Source: Ascarosepion bandense | Taxonomy: Eukaryota > Mollusca > Cephalopoda > Sepiida > Sepiidae | Direction of reading: 5' to 3' | NCBI GenBank assembly: GCA_037127315.1 | Contig: JBBBDQ010001269.1 | Location: forward strand, 2,235,001-2,299,000 | DNA: 64,000 nucleotides | Position numbers and translations under genes: made by a program | Shown: piece by piece, positions 39,984-51,027 of the stretch | Position numbering within the stretch: position 1 is the first letter of the stretch | Layout: every line of letters begins with the position of its first letter | Notes under the pieces: model-generated | What the model saw: only the letters and a program-made list of their open reading frames with translations | Databases searched by the model: none | Told to the model about the DNA's origin: nothing

Positions 39984-40990
39984 GTATATATGTATGTCAG
40001 AATATATTGAGCGCTTTAAGGCCATCGTTATATTAAAATAACTGGTATAGATGTCCATATTTTTCAATTGGTAACAGTTACCCGTGTCTCGGACTTTAAC
40101 AAATTGATTTCTGATGCACACCAGATCCCAAAAGAGCAAAAAACTTCACGCCTTGTACAGAATGGTAGCGAGTCGAGAAACGTTTCCAAGAAATTAGATC
40201 TTTTTTTCTTAAACATAATTATGAAATAACTCAAAATAATGCATCTGAATTATAATTTGGCTCAATAAAAGTGTCAAAGAAATATTCCTCCAACAAAATT
40301 CCTTCATTCTTTGAATATTTCTTTTTAATTCAGTGCCTCGCATTATGCATGATCATCAAATAGACGTGTATTTGCCTGGGAGGAATTGAAAGAATTGTTT
40401 ACCTGTTATTTAAACAGGAAAAAAAAATGTCTCAAGGTGGCCTATTGCATCTTTAATTAAATTCAGCAATTTAAATGCTAACTTTAGCGAGTCATTTGTT
40501 TTAGTTGTTTATATTCCTTGATGGGGAAACGGAAATACATCTCTGTTTAGATTTTCTTTGTCAGAGCTGGAAATAAAGATAGGATGGTAGCAATGAAATA
40601 AGAGTAGAGAATGCAAAGAAAACAATTTTTAAATTACGATAATGGGCTTCCATTTTTTCGACCAGGCTATATTCTAAAGAGGCAAATGTGTAACGACAGA
40701 AATATTGTACTTTTCAAGGTCTTTCGGAATTGATTCTTTTCTTTTTTTTTCTAAATTCCATTTACTTATAGAAAGGCTGGTCTAATGTTTTTAAGCTTAT
40801 CTGACAAACGCTTTCGTTAAATTACCTTCACTTTCAATAAAGTTCCATGTCAATTTGCATTTTTATGTTGTCTCACTTTAATTTTATTTAAATTGATTTG
40901 CACACCAGTAGTTTTCTCGGCTCTCACCGCGAATTAAAAGATTTTTTTTTCAAATTTTTGTTCCTCAGGATTATCGCTGATTAAAATTCC
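39984..40990. other. No feature recognised
   Basis: About 1 kb of AT-rich DNA with no supported gene, RNA or repeat partner. Confidence 0.45.
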
Positions 40991-40995
40991 CTATA

Positions 40996-41374
40996 TCTAA
41001 ACTTATTTATAAATGGAACTTTGTCTGTGTGTGTGTGTATGTATGTGTGTGTGTATCCGTTGCTTATAGACTCCGAAATGACTGGACAGATTTTCTTGAA
41101 TATTTACACAGTTGTAATACAAGCGTCTTCGAGTGTTCTTAGCTAGGTTTTGTGTCGAGGTACCCCCGATAATTATTGAAAATCGATAATCGAAAAAATC
41201 GGGTTATAGAAGGAGTGGTCCGATTTTAATCAAATTTGATACACTCATAAACAAAGACATAAGAAACGATATTCAGAAGTTTCAAGGTTGCAGTTCTTAC
41301 AATAGTGCAGAAAATCGATAATATATATATAAAAGTTTTCATTACACCCGAGCAACGCCGGGCTATACAGCTAG
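40996..41374 (+). mobile_element. Helitron-like non-autonomous element, copy 4
   Basis: The shortest copy, with ends most like copy 2: TCTAAACTTATTTATAAATG at the 5' end, hairpin CCCGAGCAACGCCGGG (41348-41363) and CTAG (41371-41374). An A precedes it and a T follows. Confidence 0.85.
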
Positions 41375-41517
41375 TATTTTCTAATTATACGAACGTTCAA
41401 ACTAACATTTGGCGGTTTTCGTTAAAGATCAAACAATAACGAGGAGAAACAATACTCAAAACATGTTCTTTTATTTTTCCCTATAGCAATAATGCATTTG
41501 CTAAACGGATTCAGGTC

Positions 41518-41664
41518 ATAGTCTTGTTTTATCAAATATCCTTGGAACTGTCAATTGTACTATAATAACAACGAAGAATTTTGACATGTCTCAATTTAGA
41601 ATTTCTCTGAAAAAAAAGATATTTATTCCAGTTTTACACAATAGGTTCTTGCAACAGTATTATC
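41518..41664 (+). repeat. Unnamed repeat, first copy (pair with 43147)
   Basis: Shared with 43147-43305 at roughly three-quarters identity by eye (CAATTTAGAATTTCTCTGAA, AAGATATTTATTCCAGTTTT). Family unknown. The Tigger-like MITE sits exactly at its right edge. Confidence 0.7.
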
Positions 41665-41666
41665 TA

Positions 41667-41923
41667 CAGTGTAACCCTGATATAAGAAGGTGGGCGAGAC
41701 CGCTTAATCGTTCTCTTATATCCGAAGTTCTCTTATATCCGGGTTTGGTTTATTTTATATACATTACCACAGGCTCTAAAGTGGGACCAGAGAAAATCTC
41801 CCTTATATCCGAGTTTCTCTTATATCCGGGTTCGGTCAATTTTTATACATTACCACAGGCTCTAAAGTGGGACCATATAAAATCTCTCTTATATCAGGTT
41901 TCTCTTATATCCGGGTTATACTG
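41667..41923. mobile_element. Tigger/pogo-like MITE with internal duplication
   Basis: The ends CAGTGTAACCCTGATATAAG and the complement of CTTATATCCGGGTTATACTG are inverted repeats and resemble the CAGTG-type termini of pogo/Tigger elements. TA precedes the left end. Inside, an 87-bp unit (CTCTTATATCCGGGTTT at 41730 and 41817) is duplicated in tandem. Non-coding. Confidence 0.65.
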
Positions 41924-41944
41924 ATGTATTGATAAATGGTGCGC

Positions 41945-42595
41945 ATATAGTGTTTGGACGAACTGCAAGCTGACAGTGAAGACAAAGATGGCAGTGTACA
42001 ACGCCTGTGTCATCAGTAAACTGCTATATGGCAGTGAGACATGGACCACGTACGCCAGGCAAAAGAGGTGTCTGAACACCTTTCATGCGAGAAGTATCTG
42101 ACGTATATTGGGAATCTCATGGCAAGACAAGGTGCCCAACACTGAGGTCCTGTCTCCAGCCAGTCTACCTACCATGTTCACACTCCTTAAACGGCGCAAA
42201 CCACCGCATGCTAGACGGTCGCATTGAAAAAGACCTCCTGTATGGAGAGCTGGCCTCTGTGGTATCGTGACATCATAAAACGCGATATGAAAGCTGTGGG
42301 AATCCGCAAAAATAATGGGAGAGCATAGCAGTCAACCGGTTCAAATGGAGAGGAACCCTGGCAAAACAACTTAAATCAAGGGAGGAGCAACCAGCACAAG
42401 TTGCCATGGAGAGGCGGGTTCGCAGTAGCCAAAATGACAGCTCCGACAGAACAGACACAAAATATAAATGCAACCTCTGCAACAAAGACTGTCACTCCTG
42501 CATCGGTTTCTACAGTCACAGACGCCGATGCTCTAGTCTAGCAGACATCTAGAATGCTACCCCTGGTCAACCCTGACCGACGGAGGCCTACTACT
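41945..42595 (+). mobile_element. LINE C-terminus with CCHH-like finger, third family
   Basis: Broken frames give KLTVKTKMAVYNACVISKLL then YGSETWTTYAR, DGRIEKDLLYGELAS, NRFKWRGTLAKQLKSREEQP and a final YKCNLCNKDCHSCIGFYSHR with RRCS. The last is a Cys2His-type finger seen at the end of one group of animal LINEs. The protein is different from the other LINEs here. Several stops and shifts; the RT is missing. Confidence 0.75.
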
Positions 42596-42599
42596 ATAG

Positions 42600-43140
42600 T
42601 AAGTATCTGGTGTTTCTTTGTGCAGTTAATATCAGATTTTTCATGTAAGTTAATGCTTTTACAAACAAATTTTTATGCGGATATATGTATTTGTATAAAC
42701 ATCCTGGGTATATTTATACTCTAAATATGCATTGTGAATGACTAATTATAATATAAATATTATTATAAATAGTTACAATGGACTATTTGGTGCCTAAGTA
42801 TTTTATTATGCATCCTGACGATGGTATATCTTATTGTAAGTAAATGTATGTATAGTATATTTATTGATATTTATTTTTTCATATAGTGATTATTATGAGG
42901 CAAATTAAAAGAAAGCTCAATTACAATTAATGATTAATGAATATAAAGTCAGAAATGACTAACAAGAAAAAAAGAATCAAATTCTATAGGTAAGGTAAGA
43001 ACAAATAAAAGCATATCTGTAAGCATGTAACAAAAAGAGATGTACAAAAATTGCATTGTTTTACTCTCCTTTGTTTGTCCCTTTATTTCTTGAGATACTT
43101 TTTTGTTAGACACCGTTTTTTACCACTTCCTGTTAGCATT
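42600..43140. other. Mostly unassigned; short repeat partner at 44005
   Basis: TTTTTCATGTAAGTTAATG at about 42640 recurs at about 44027 with similar flanks (TTTGTGCAGTTAAT against TCGCGCAGTTATT). This suggests an unnamed dispersed repeat. Confidence 0.45.
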
Positions 43141-43146
43141 TTGTTT

Positions 43147-43305
43147 ATTACCGGGTCTTGTTTTTTTCAAATGTCCTTGGAAATGTTAAATATACTGTAA
43201 TAACAACGGGAAATCTTGACATACCTCAATTTAGTATTTCTCTTAAAAAAAAAAGATATTTGTTCCAGTTTGACACAATACGTTACTGTAACAATAATAT
43301 TTATA
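43147..43305 (+). repeat. Unnamed repeat, second copy (pair with 41518)
   Basis: It aligns with 41518-41664 along its length, with small insertions in the A-run. No coding capacity. Confidence 0.7.
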
Positions 43306-43309
43306 CTAT

Positions 43310-44600
43310 CAGAACCCGTGGAATTTCCATGGAAGAATAATTATGATTTCCTGGAAAAATTTTACTTTGTTATACTACAAATGATAGTAACGTCTTCAAA
43401 TATACAGGTATTAGATAATAAAATAACAATAAAACAGAGTGTGATTTTATTAAAATATTTATAAAAGTAATGTCCATAGAAGCTAATTTACTATAACCTT
43501 ATATATTAACCGGCATGAGCACAAACTATAACCAAAATACTATAGGCTATTTTGTGAGATATTTTGAAAGAGAAAATGTATTTTATCACTGAAAAATCAT
43601 GGCTCCTGTGTCCATTGTAAACAGAAAAGACCAAGTGATTAATAGCCAAGGGTGTAGAGGCTAGAAATTTCGTTATTAGGTCACGGGATACGAAAAGAAG
43701 CCTACCTATTACAGTATACACACATATACACACACACAAAATTACTGCTACAACCACCAGCTTAAGCCGCTACTGCGACGGTAATGCTATAGGCTCTCTC
43801 CTCCTGCTGTCTCACACTTTACTACCCTTCCGTTTTGCAAATGTGAGAGAAAGTCTGAGGAGAGTAAAAAGACAGATGGAAAGAAAAGCTCGTGTAGGGA
43901 GTGTGGCGTAACGGACGGAGGAACTAAGTAACTAACTAACTAATGAAGGAACAAAAAGAATTATTATATGATAATATTATCATATATTGAGAGCATATAA
44001 TATTCCTTCGCGCAGTTATTGTCACATTTTTCATGTAAGTTAATGTTTTCACAGTCACCCTTACCGTAAAAGCAAAAGCCCAAGCAGGCAGTTCCTAGTT
44101 TTCTCATCCTCATACTCATAGCCCTGACTATAGTTTTTAAAACCTTTTATCGCTACATCGGTCGACTTGAACAACAATATATTCCTTTTTTATACACTTC
44201 GCTTACTTTTGCACTTCTCTATGTCGAATCATTTTCCCAACGTGTATCTCCGCTTACACACAGTTCCCAAATGTAACTTTCACGTCACTTTCTTACTTTC
44301 TGAAAGGTTATCCAAGCAACCTTATACATATTTATGTAAACACCGTAATCGCTAACTTCCATTACCAGTTTAAAAAAATGGTCTGACTTCTCTCTTCCAG
44401 GCATCGACTGCTTTTGTCATTTTCCTTGTAACCCTTATATTGTGCTGATACTGACCGAGCAAAAGCGAGCAAACCGGATGTTCGCTCTATGCCGACCAGA
44501 AACTAATGAATAAAAATCATTTCTGCGCAAGTCGATCCGCGCAGATGTTGCGGTTGAAAAATAAAAATTAATCAAATATCAAATTATCATTTCGCGAGCC
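43310..44600. other. No feature recognised
   Basis: Apart from the short repeat near 44005-44050 I see no supported gene or element. Frames of 60-83 codons lack motifs. Confidence 0.45.
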
Positions 44601-44619
44601 TACGCGAATTTTATTGACC

Positions 44620-44700
44620 AGCCAATGGGAAGCCCGGAATCAAATACAAGAATGAAATCCAAAACAAGCTGCGTTTTGATCCAAAAGGCAGATATAAAAA
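44620..44700 (+). promoter_or_regulatory. CCAAT and TATA box pair
   Basis: A CCAAT box (GCCAATGGGA, about 44621-44630) lies about 70 bp upstream of a TATA box (TATAAAA, 44693-44699). The downstream sequence starts AGCAGAGAAAAAGCATAG. The spacing fits an RNA polymerase II core promoter, perhaps of an LTR, but I could not define LTR ends and no gene follows. Confidence 0.4.
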
Positions 44701-44704
44701 GCAG

Positions 44705-46860
44705 AGAAAAAGCATAGTTAGACAGGGGGGAAAACGAGAGAAGTGTGTAATTAATATCCCCTTGATTTAAGTCGAGCAGCTACTATGCTGACTTCTTTCT
44801 TTCTTCCTATTCTCAAAAGTACTTATTGACCTCTTCAAAGACATTCCTCAAAGTACTTACTGACTTACTGACCTGAGAAGTGGCAACTTCAAAATGAACA
44901 TTAATCACACTACTAAGCCTTTTAGCTTTTAAGCATTATATTTTCCATGAACATTCTTTTATCTCTTTCAGCTCATTATTTGTCATGAACACTTTAACCT
45001 CCATTGGACTTATATTCAAGTATTATTTTAATTGTAAAAACATTAATTGAAATGTGTATATATAAATGTTATTTTATACTCAAAATTGCCTTTCTTGATT
45101 TTATAATCATTTTATGAATTATAGTGGGCTATCTTCCCACAAGGCCAAATCCTGTTAACCTGCTACGGTATAATACTACCCTTCGCTAGAACAGAATCCT
45201 ATTACTTCTAGAAAAAAATAAATAAGATAAGATACCCCGCTATAATATTATGTTTTTGTTATTCACAATAAATTAATCTTATATGTTTATATATTTATTT
45301 TTCTAATTTTACCCGTTGTGGCATTTAATGAACCTGACGAAGAACAGGACTTTATCGCCAAAGTCTTAAATGCCTTATCAGGTTTATCTGCCTCTTTATT
45401 TACATAGGCGTATGACACGGACACGCACACTGGAAGCATAGCAAAATAAAGGACCAATAAACAGTAATCGTAGATTAGACACCAAGCATATAGCTTTGCG
45501 ATTATAAACAGATATAAATAATTTAGTAATATATAAAATATTTTTAAAATCTTCAAAGAATTGATTGCGAGTAGACTTTTTAGTTAAGAACTGATGATTA
45601 TATTGCGTATCTAAAATTGAAAAATTTAATAAAAAACGATTTGCAGAAATATTTTAAAATAAATTATTAAAATAATTATTAAAATAATTGTGTGTAAATA
45701 TGTTTATTCTGATTAAGTACGATGTTCCATAGGAGTCATAACATGTTTCCACAAAAATTAAATTAGATATTTTTACCATGCCTTGAACAGAATAATAATT
45801 TATTAATAAATAACATATTATAACTTTCGGTTGTTTTAATTACGTTCTTTTTTATTAAATTAAAATTATTTTTTTAAAAATTTTAAGATTTTATATTTTA
45901 TTTATTTAGAAAGCATATTCAAATGTCTGGCTATAATTCTAAACTAAAGTTCTATAAAATATTATATAATTGCTGAAAATATTAAGTTAAACTTTTAATT
46001 CTACTATTTAGTTAAAAGCTAAAAAAATTAAAATTTGAAAATTTTGTTTTAATCTAATTGAAATTTTGGCAACTTTGTCGCCCCCCTTTTAGCGTTCTTG
46101 ACAAATTTCAGCTCTCATATCTTCGTCACCCCGATAACGCAGATAAAGTAGGGCGACCGGAGTTAAAAAGTTTTTTTATTGTAAATTTCTGGCAGTAAGC
46201 AATTATTACTTGTTTGAAATCAGAAAAAGTTAAGTTTTAAGTTTAAAAGTTGATTTAAATGATTTGTCAGCTAGGTATATTTTATTTTTGCAAGATTTTT
46301 AAAACAGAAATTTGGCTACTGTTTGCGTATTACGATTTTTGTTTTTATTGGTGTGGAAACTGATCATATTGATAATGATCTTTTCTTCTACTTACCTGGA
46401 TCTTAAAAGTCAAGTCTAGCAGAAAAATCTGTTTCTCATTTGATGACCGAAGTATCGAGCCTGGTCAGTACTTAAGTGGGCTTGAGAACACTTGAGAACA
46501 CTCAGTATTTTAAACATTTACGGACAATTCGAGATATATTTTTGCTTTAAGTAAAGCTCTAATGTCTGATAAGCCATAAAGACACAAATCAATCAGTGGA
46601 TATATGGATTATCCATATTTTGTGTCGAACGTGTCCCAACGTTGTATATTTTATTTCGTAAAATTTAGTTTAATTTTCATAACACTAACTCGTTACCTGT
46701 TCTGGTGGAAAGAGTAAGAGGAAGTCCAGCATCATAAAAAACAAGAGTTGTTTAAAGGCATTTAAAATCCTCCCTACAAATATAAGTTAATTAACATAAC
46801 CACACTCAATTGGTAAAGCGTAGTAAGTGCGCCCACATATCTTTACATATGGTGACTCTG
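44705..46860. other. No feature recognised, very AT-rich
   Basis: The longest unassigned stretch. A block near 45310-45390 (AATGAACCTGACGAAGAACA, GTCTTAAATGCCTTATCAGG) has the style of PLE terminal repeats but no partner in the window. The frame at 45287-45556 (minus, 89 codons) has no recognised domain. Confidence 0.45.
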
Positions 46861-46959
46861 AGCTGTTTTAGCTGTTTGATCGGGCATGTTTTTGCCCGCT
46901 CAGTCACAGAGGGCGTCACGGCCAGCAATGATGTTTTACACACTTTTTTGCACACTTCC

Positions 46960-47290
46960 TTGTTTAGTTATTAAGTTGGTTCTAAGAACCGAATTACAAA
47001 TTTACGAACTGCGTTTGCGATTTGATAACTGTTATCGATATTTAGCGAAGTTTTATGTCAACGAAAGATAAAATCATCTTTGACGGTGGATGCTTTTATG
47101 TTAACGTCCTTGTAACCTCTATGAAGATGGCTCATGTGAGCCGAAAGCTTAGAACTAACTTTTAAAAAAATTATCCAAATGTTGGTGAATTTTTGTTTTT
47201 ATATTCACCTGAAATTAAAGCCAAAATACGATGTTTAGAACGGCTCATTATTAAACATAATAAACATTCATTGTCTCTTATATTTAACAG
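46960..47290 (+). repeat. Penelope-like terminal-repeat fragment
   Basis: The inverted counterpart is 12625-12795 (TTAACGTCCTTGTAACCTCT, GGCTCATGTGAGCC, then AAAATACGATGTTTAGAACGG). The GGCTCATGTGAGCC stem preceded by CTATGAAGAT and followed by GAAAG resembles a hammerhead stem II with a lost core. PLE origin is inferred. Confidence 0.45.
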
Positions 47291-47396
47291 TACAAATTTA
47301 GAAAATATATATATATATATATATGTCTATTAAATAATAGAATGCTTTGACAAATTATTTGTTTTTCAATAATTTATCAATTATAACATTCTATTA

Positions 47397-47400
<4 letters not shown>

Positions 47401-47440
<40 letters not shown>
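47401..47440. repeat. (TA)n microsatellite at the PLE left edge
   Basis: About 40 bp of TA dinucleotides ending exactly where the inverted terminal repeat begins. Confidence 0.95.
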
Positions 47441-47442
<2 letters not shown>

Positions 47443-48303
47443 CCTAAAGAGCCAACAAACCTACCTAGGTTTCACCTAACCGAATCTTCAGGGAAGGCTG
47501 GCTAAAGAGGATACTGAAAACGACAAGATATAGGGAACTCAAACCCACGTGACCAAAACAAAGAAGACACTAAACACAAATGGGGAGCTATTCAGAAAAA
47601 AAACGCTAACAAGCGAAGAAAGCAACCTAAACATACTAACGACAACAACGCAAAATAACAAAAAAATAAAATAAACTTACATCCTAATTTAAATTTGTGT
47701 CATTTCCCAGGTGAAAGTTTATAAAGGTTATAGAAGATCCGGAACCCAAAGTATACATAGGTGCAACTCAGGGCAGTTTTAAAAAACGATATTATAGTCA
47801 TACCAGTAGTTTTAAAAACGAAAGCTATAGGCACAGCCCTACTCTGTCCACATATGTATGGTCAATTAAACAAGAATTAAATATTGACCCCATTTTAAAA
47901 TGGGAAATATTATAAAGGTGTACAAAATTCAAACCAGGCCAGAAATTTTGTAGATTGTGTGGGGAAGAAAAACTAGCTATAGCGTCATTTGAACCCACAT
48001 ACAGTTTGTTGAATTCTAAATCCGAAATTCTAAATAAGTGTAAACATAGGAAGTCTTGGGTTTTAAATTAGGATGTAAATTACTTTATTTTTTTGTTATT
48101 TTGCGTTGTTGTCGTTAGTATGTTTAGGTTGCTTGTTAGCGTTTTTGTTCTAAATACCCCCCATTTGTGTTTAGTGTCTTCTTTGTTTTGGTCACGTGGG
48201 TTTGAGTTCCTTATATCTTGTCATTTTCAGTATCCTCTTTAGCCAGCCTTCCCTGAAGATTCGGTGAGGTGAAACCTAGGTAGGTTTGTTGGCTCTTTAG
48301 GTT
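47441..48303 (+). mobile_element. Penelope-like element with inverted terminal repeats
   Basis: A left arm (47441-47694) and right arm (48062-48303) are inverted copies of each other. The left starts AACCTAAAGAGCCAACAAAC and the right ends in its complement. Between them lies the C-terminal GIY-YIG endonuclease frame. PLEs are known to carry terminal repeats (pLTRs) that can also appear inverted at truncated 5' ends. The reverse transcriptase is absent. Confidence 0.75.
47715..48071 (+). pseudogene. PLE GIY-YIG endonuclease domain
   Basis: The frame from 47715 reads EPKVYIGATQGSFKKRYYSH, TSSFKNE, TLSTYVWSIKQELNIDPILK, WEIL, a TAA at about 47910, and resumes in the same frame: KPGQKFCRLCGEEKLAIASF, LLNSKSEILNKCKHRKSW and a TAG at 48069-48071. 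The YIG, R and H residues, the CxxC pair, and the N/E before the CKH end fit the PLE-type GIY-YIG endonuclease, which nicks target DNA for integration. One stop inactivates it. The RT should lie upstream but is replaced by the inverted repeat. Confidence 0.8.
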
Positions 48304-48510
48304 ATCTATTTTGTCTGCTCTGCTTACGTATTGAGCGCTTTCTTGTTATAGATTACTCGTCTCGGTTCTTTTTTTTTTTTTTTTTTGGTGGGGGAGGCTA
48401 CGTACTTTGACTGATGTTCATGTGCTTAGCACTTTCTTTTTTACATCCATTTTTTCCTTCCGCGTATATAATCGGAGGGTTTTTCAAAATATAGTGATAA
48501 GTTTACATTT

Positions 48511-48548
<38 letters not shown>

Positions 48549-48905
48549 GTAAGATTTTCTAAATAAATAATTTTTTTATATATATAGTGCATGAGTATGT
48601 ACGTGTAAATGCGTAAGAGTTTTCCCAGTTATTCTTTAATGACGAAACATTTAATGCACATTTAAGTATGTTGTTTTGATAACACAAATCTGCTTATTCC
48701 ACTTTCGGCTATGCTCGTCAGCTCTGTCTTACTTGATGCATAAAATGACAAAGTAATTTTATGTGCGTTGTTTAATAAAAATCATATGGAAAACATCTTC
48801 ATTTTAATAAAAAATCTAAACTAAAGTTGTTTTCTTTATCTGTATACGGACCCTTATATTACAGCTGTGAAATTAAATTGAAACCCGATGTATTTATTTA
48901 TTTAT
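48304..48905. other. No feature recognised; (TA)n at 48514
   Basis: T-rich and AT-rich spacer with a (TA)n run at about 48514-48544. Confidence 0.5.
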
Positions 48906-48911
48906 TTTATA

Positions 48912-49225
48912 GGATGTGCGTTGTGTTGCTGTGAATATTGGCTTGGACGAGAAATCGGTGAGCCGAGAACGAATTCCTGTTGAATTCCTTGCATTCACTT
49001 ACGCACAAATACTATTGAGAAAAGGAATAATCCGTCTCTTCCCTCCAGTTATTGGTTAAATAACATGGTAGATTAGGTACTATAGCCTTGGTCGGCAAGC
49101 AGTCTACCGCAGGAAGTAATGTGGAACCTATTGCGGGATAATCTTCTGCCCAGTCAATCATGTCTCTTTCGAGACATGATCGCTCACGCGTGTATCACGT
49201 ATGGCACTTAACTGACTGATATTTA
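48912..49225 (+). mobile_element. SINE family A, full copy
   Basis: Head GATGTGCGTTGTGTTGCTGT, B-box region (GAACGAATTCCTGTTGAATT, decayed), AACCTATTGCGGGATAATC, hairpin TCATGTCTCTTTCGAGACATGA and terminal GTATCACGTATGGCACTTAA. Private changes (CAGTCAATC, CGCTCACGCG) are shared with the next copy. Confidence 0.85.
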
Positions 49226-49257
49226 TAAAGATAATTCATGCCCTATATTTCTTTTAA

Positions 49258-49545
49258 AGTTAAAGCTTCTACTGGTCATAAAGTGGGGGATCGTTTTTCT
49301 ATTGTTATGAAGTAATAAACTGAACCCCCACTTATTACTGCTTAATAATATAATACATTTCTTCCGCCTCTAGTTGTGAGTCAAATAACAGGACAGATTG
49401 GGTTCTATAGCCTTGGTCGGCACGTAGTCTACCGCAGGAAGTAATGGAAAACTATTGCGGGATAATCTTCTGCCCAGTCAATCATGTCTCTTTCGAGACA
49501 TGATCGCTCACGCGTGTATCACGTATGGCACTTAACTGACTGATA
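49258..49545 (+). mobile_element. SINE family B, tandemly linked to the preceding SINE
   Basis: The head AAAGCTTCTACTGGTCATAA and hairpin arm GTGGGGGATC are followed by the SINE A body. Its 3' half plus about 45 bp of flank (ATATTTATAAAGATAATTCA) repeats 49135-49258 at a spacing of about 323 bp. Confidence 0.85.
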
Positions 49546-49589
49546 TTTATAAAGATAATTCATGCCCTATATTTCTTTTACAGTTACAG

Positions 49590-49970
49590 GCATTTCTCCA
49601 TTTCTGTCTGTATATTGTGTCAGAATATACTGTTATGAAAGCCGAATAAAGATCATTCTTGACAGGGAAATTAGAGCGTAAGCCTTTGACAACTTATCCG
49701 TAACTCTAACATCTGGGTTTTCCTTTGAGTGATAGCCAAGAGGAAGCATTGTCATTACAATTTGGTTTGCAGAGACAGAAGTATTTGATATGTTTTTGAT
49801 GCCAAAATGTTCACTAAAGAGATGGGCTTAATGAAGTCAGCGCTCAAGGCGAGAAAACGAGTAAAAAAGAGATACCATCTCAATATGGCAGCTGTAATTA
49901 TGTAATTTGAATGATATTACAAGAACTGGCTGCTTTGATCTTCATCGTCTTGTCTTTCATTCTCAAACAT
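49590..49970. other. No feature recognised
   Basis: Ordinary AT-rich DNA leading to (TA)n at about 49971-49990. Confidence 0.45.
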
Positions 49971-49991
49971 ATATATATATATATATATATG

Positions 49992-50289
49992 TAGTCATCC
50001 GCAGACAGATCTGTTTCGCTGTATCACAGCTCATCAGTACGGTTAGACTCCGATTGCTTTTAACCCAGGATTGAAACCCGACCGAATTGGCGTCAGTCGC
50101 TGATTCTACCTCTGGGCTATGGACGCTCGGTAGAAGAAAGCCAGCTTTTTAGCGTGTATATTATCATTTTACACGACCAATAGCCAGAGTGCTCTAATCC
50201 ATTACTCAATCAGTGATGCGTACATGCTAGAGTAGCTAATGTTTTTCAAAGTCTACCATTCTTCCAGAGTGCTCAGTCAGGGTGCGAGA

Positions 50290-50290
<1 letters not shown>
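49992..50290 (-). mobile_element. SINE-H, full copy with intact hammerhead
   Basis: On the minus strand: GACTGAGCACTCTGGAAGAA at the 5' end, the tRNA-like block with AGCCCAGAGGTAGAATC and GGGTTTCAATCC, and the ribozyme at the 3' edge. Both sides abut (TA)n (49971-49990 and 50290-50349). Confidence 0.85.
49994..50048 (-). ncRNA. Hammerhead ribozyme, type I, intact
   Basis: Identical over 55 nt to 30780-30834: CTGATGA, stem II GCTGT/ACAGC, GAAA, minimal stem III and GTC cleavage triplet. Predicted cleavage lies between 50004 and 50003 on the minus strand. Identity to a copy 19 kb away suggests recent spread or selection. Confidence 0.88.
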
Positions 50291-50349
<59 letters not shown>

Positions 50350-50351
<2 letters not shown>

Positions 50352-50984
50352 GTCCGGGCATTGAGTACTGCTGTAATATATGGTCAGGCACCCCTGCTCT
50401 TCATCTCAGTGTTCTTGACATGCTCCAAAGGAAAATCAGTAATGTGATAGGTACCGACTTGGCGGATCGACTCCAGCTACTTCCCCACCGACGGGATGTG
50501 ACTTACCTCTGTCTGTTCTATAAATATTTTCATGACTTCTGTTCCAACGAACTTAAGTCACTTTTGCCCCTGCAACTGGTGTTTACTCGTGCAACCAGAC
50601 TAGCAACTAGGTCTCACCCATTCATAGTTAGATCAACCAAATGCAGACGACAATTCTACTCCTAGAGTTTCTTTTCTCGCACTTCCCGTCTGTGGAACTC
50701 GCTTCCATATCCTTGCTTTCCTGACGGCTACAACCTTCAGGAATTTAAATGTCATGTCAATACTCACCTCTTAACCACTAGACTTTAGTTCTTTTTACAC
50801 CACCCTGTATATCCTTTCCTTTCACTCCACCTTTGCAGCTGTCATCACAACTGTATTCTCACCCTTCTCTTGCTCCTTTCTAACTGGTTCGTTTTTCTCT
50901 TTACTCTCCTCCTATCTAAATCTTTTTACTGTTATGTAACCCACTGCACATCAATGGCATTACCGCCTTGCCCGGGGTGATACG

Positions 50985-50990
<6 letters not shown>
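50350..50990 (+). mobile_element. CR1/Jockey-type LINE, 3' part
   Basis: The truncated 5' end starts abruptly after (TA)n in the RPGIEYCCNIWSGTPALHLS motif. It continues with VLDMLQRKISNVIGTDLADR, the KYFHDFCSNELKSL block and, out of frame, RLWNSLP. The 3' tail lies at about 50930-50988 (GCACATCAATGGCATTACCG). The open part covers 50282-50665, but its first codons are translated (TA)n. Confidence 0.85.
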
Positions 50991-51023
<33 letters not shown>

Positions 51024-51027
<4 letters not shown>

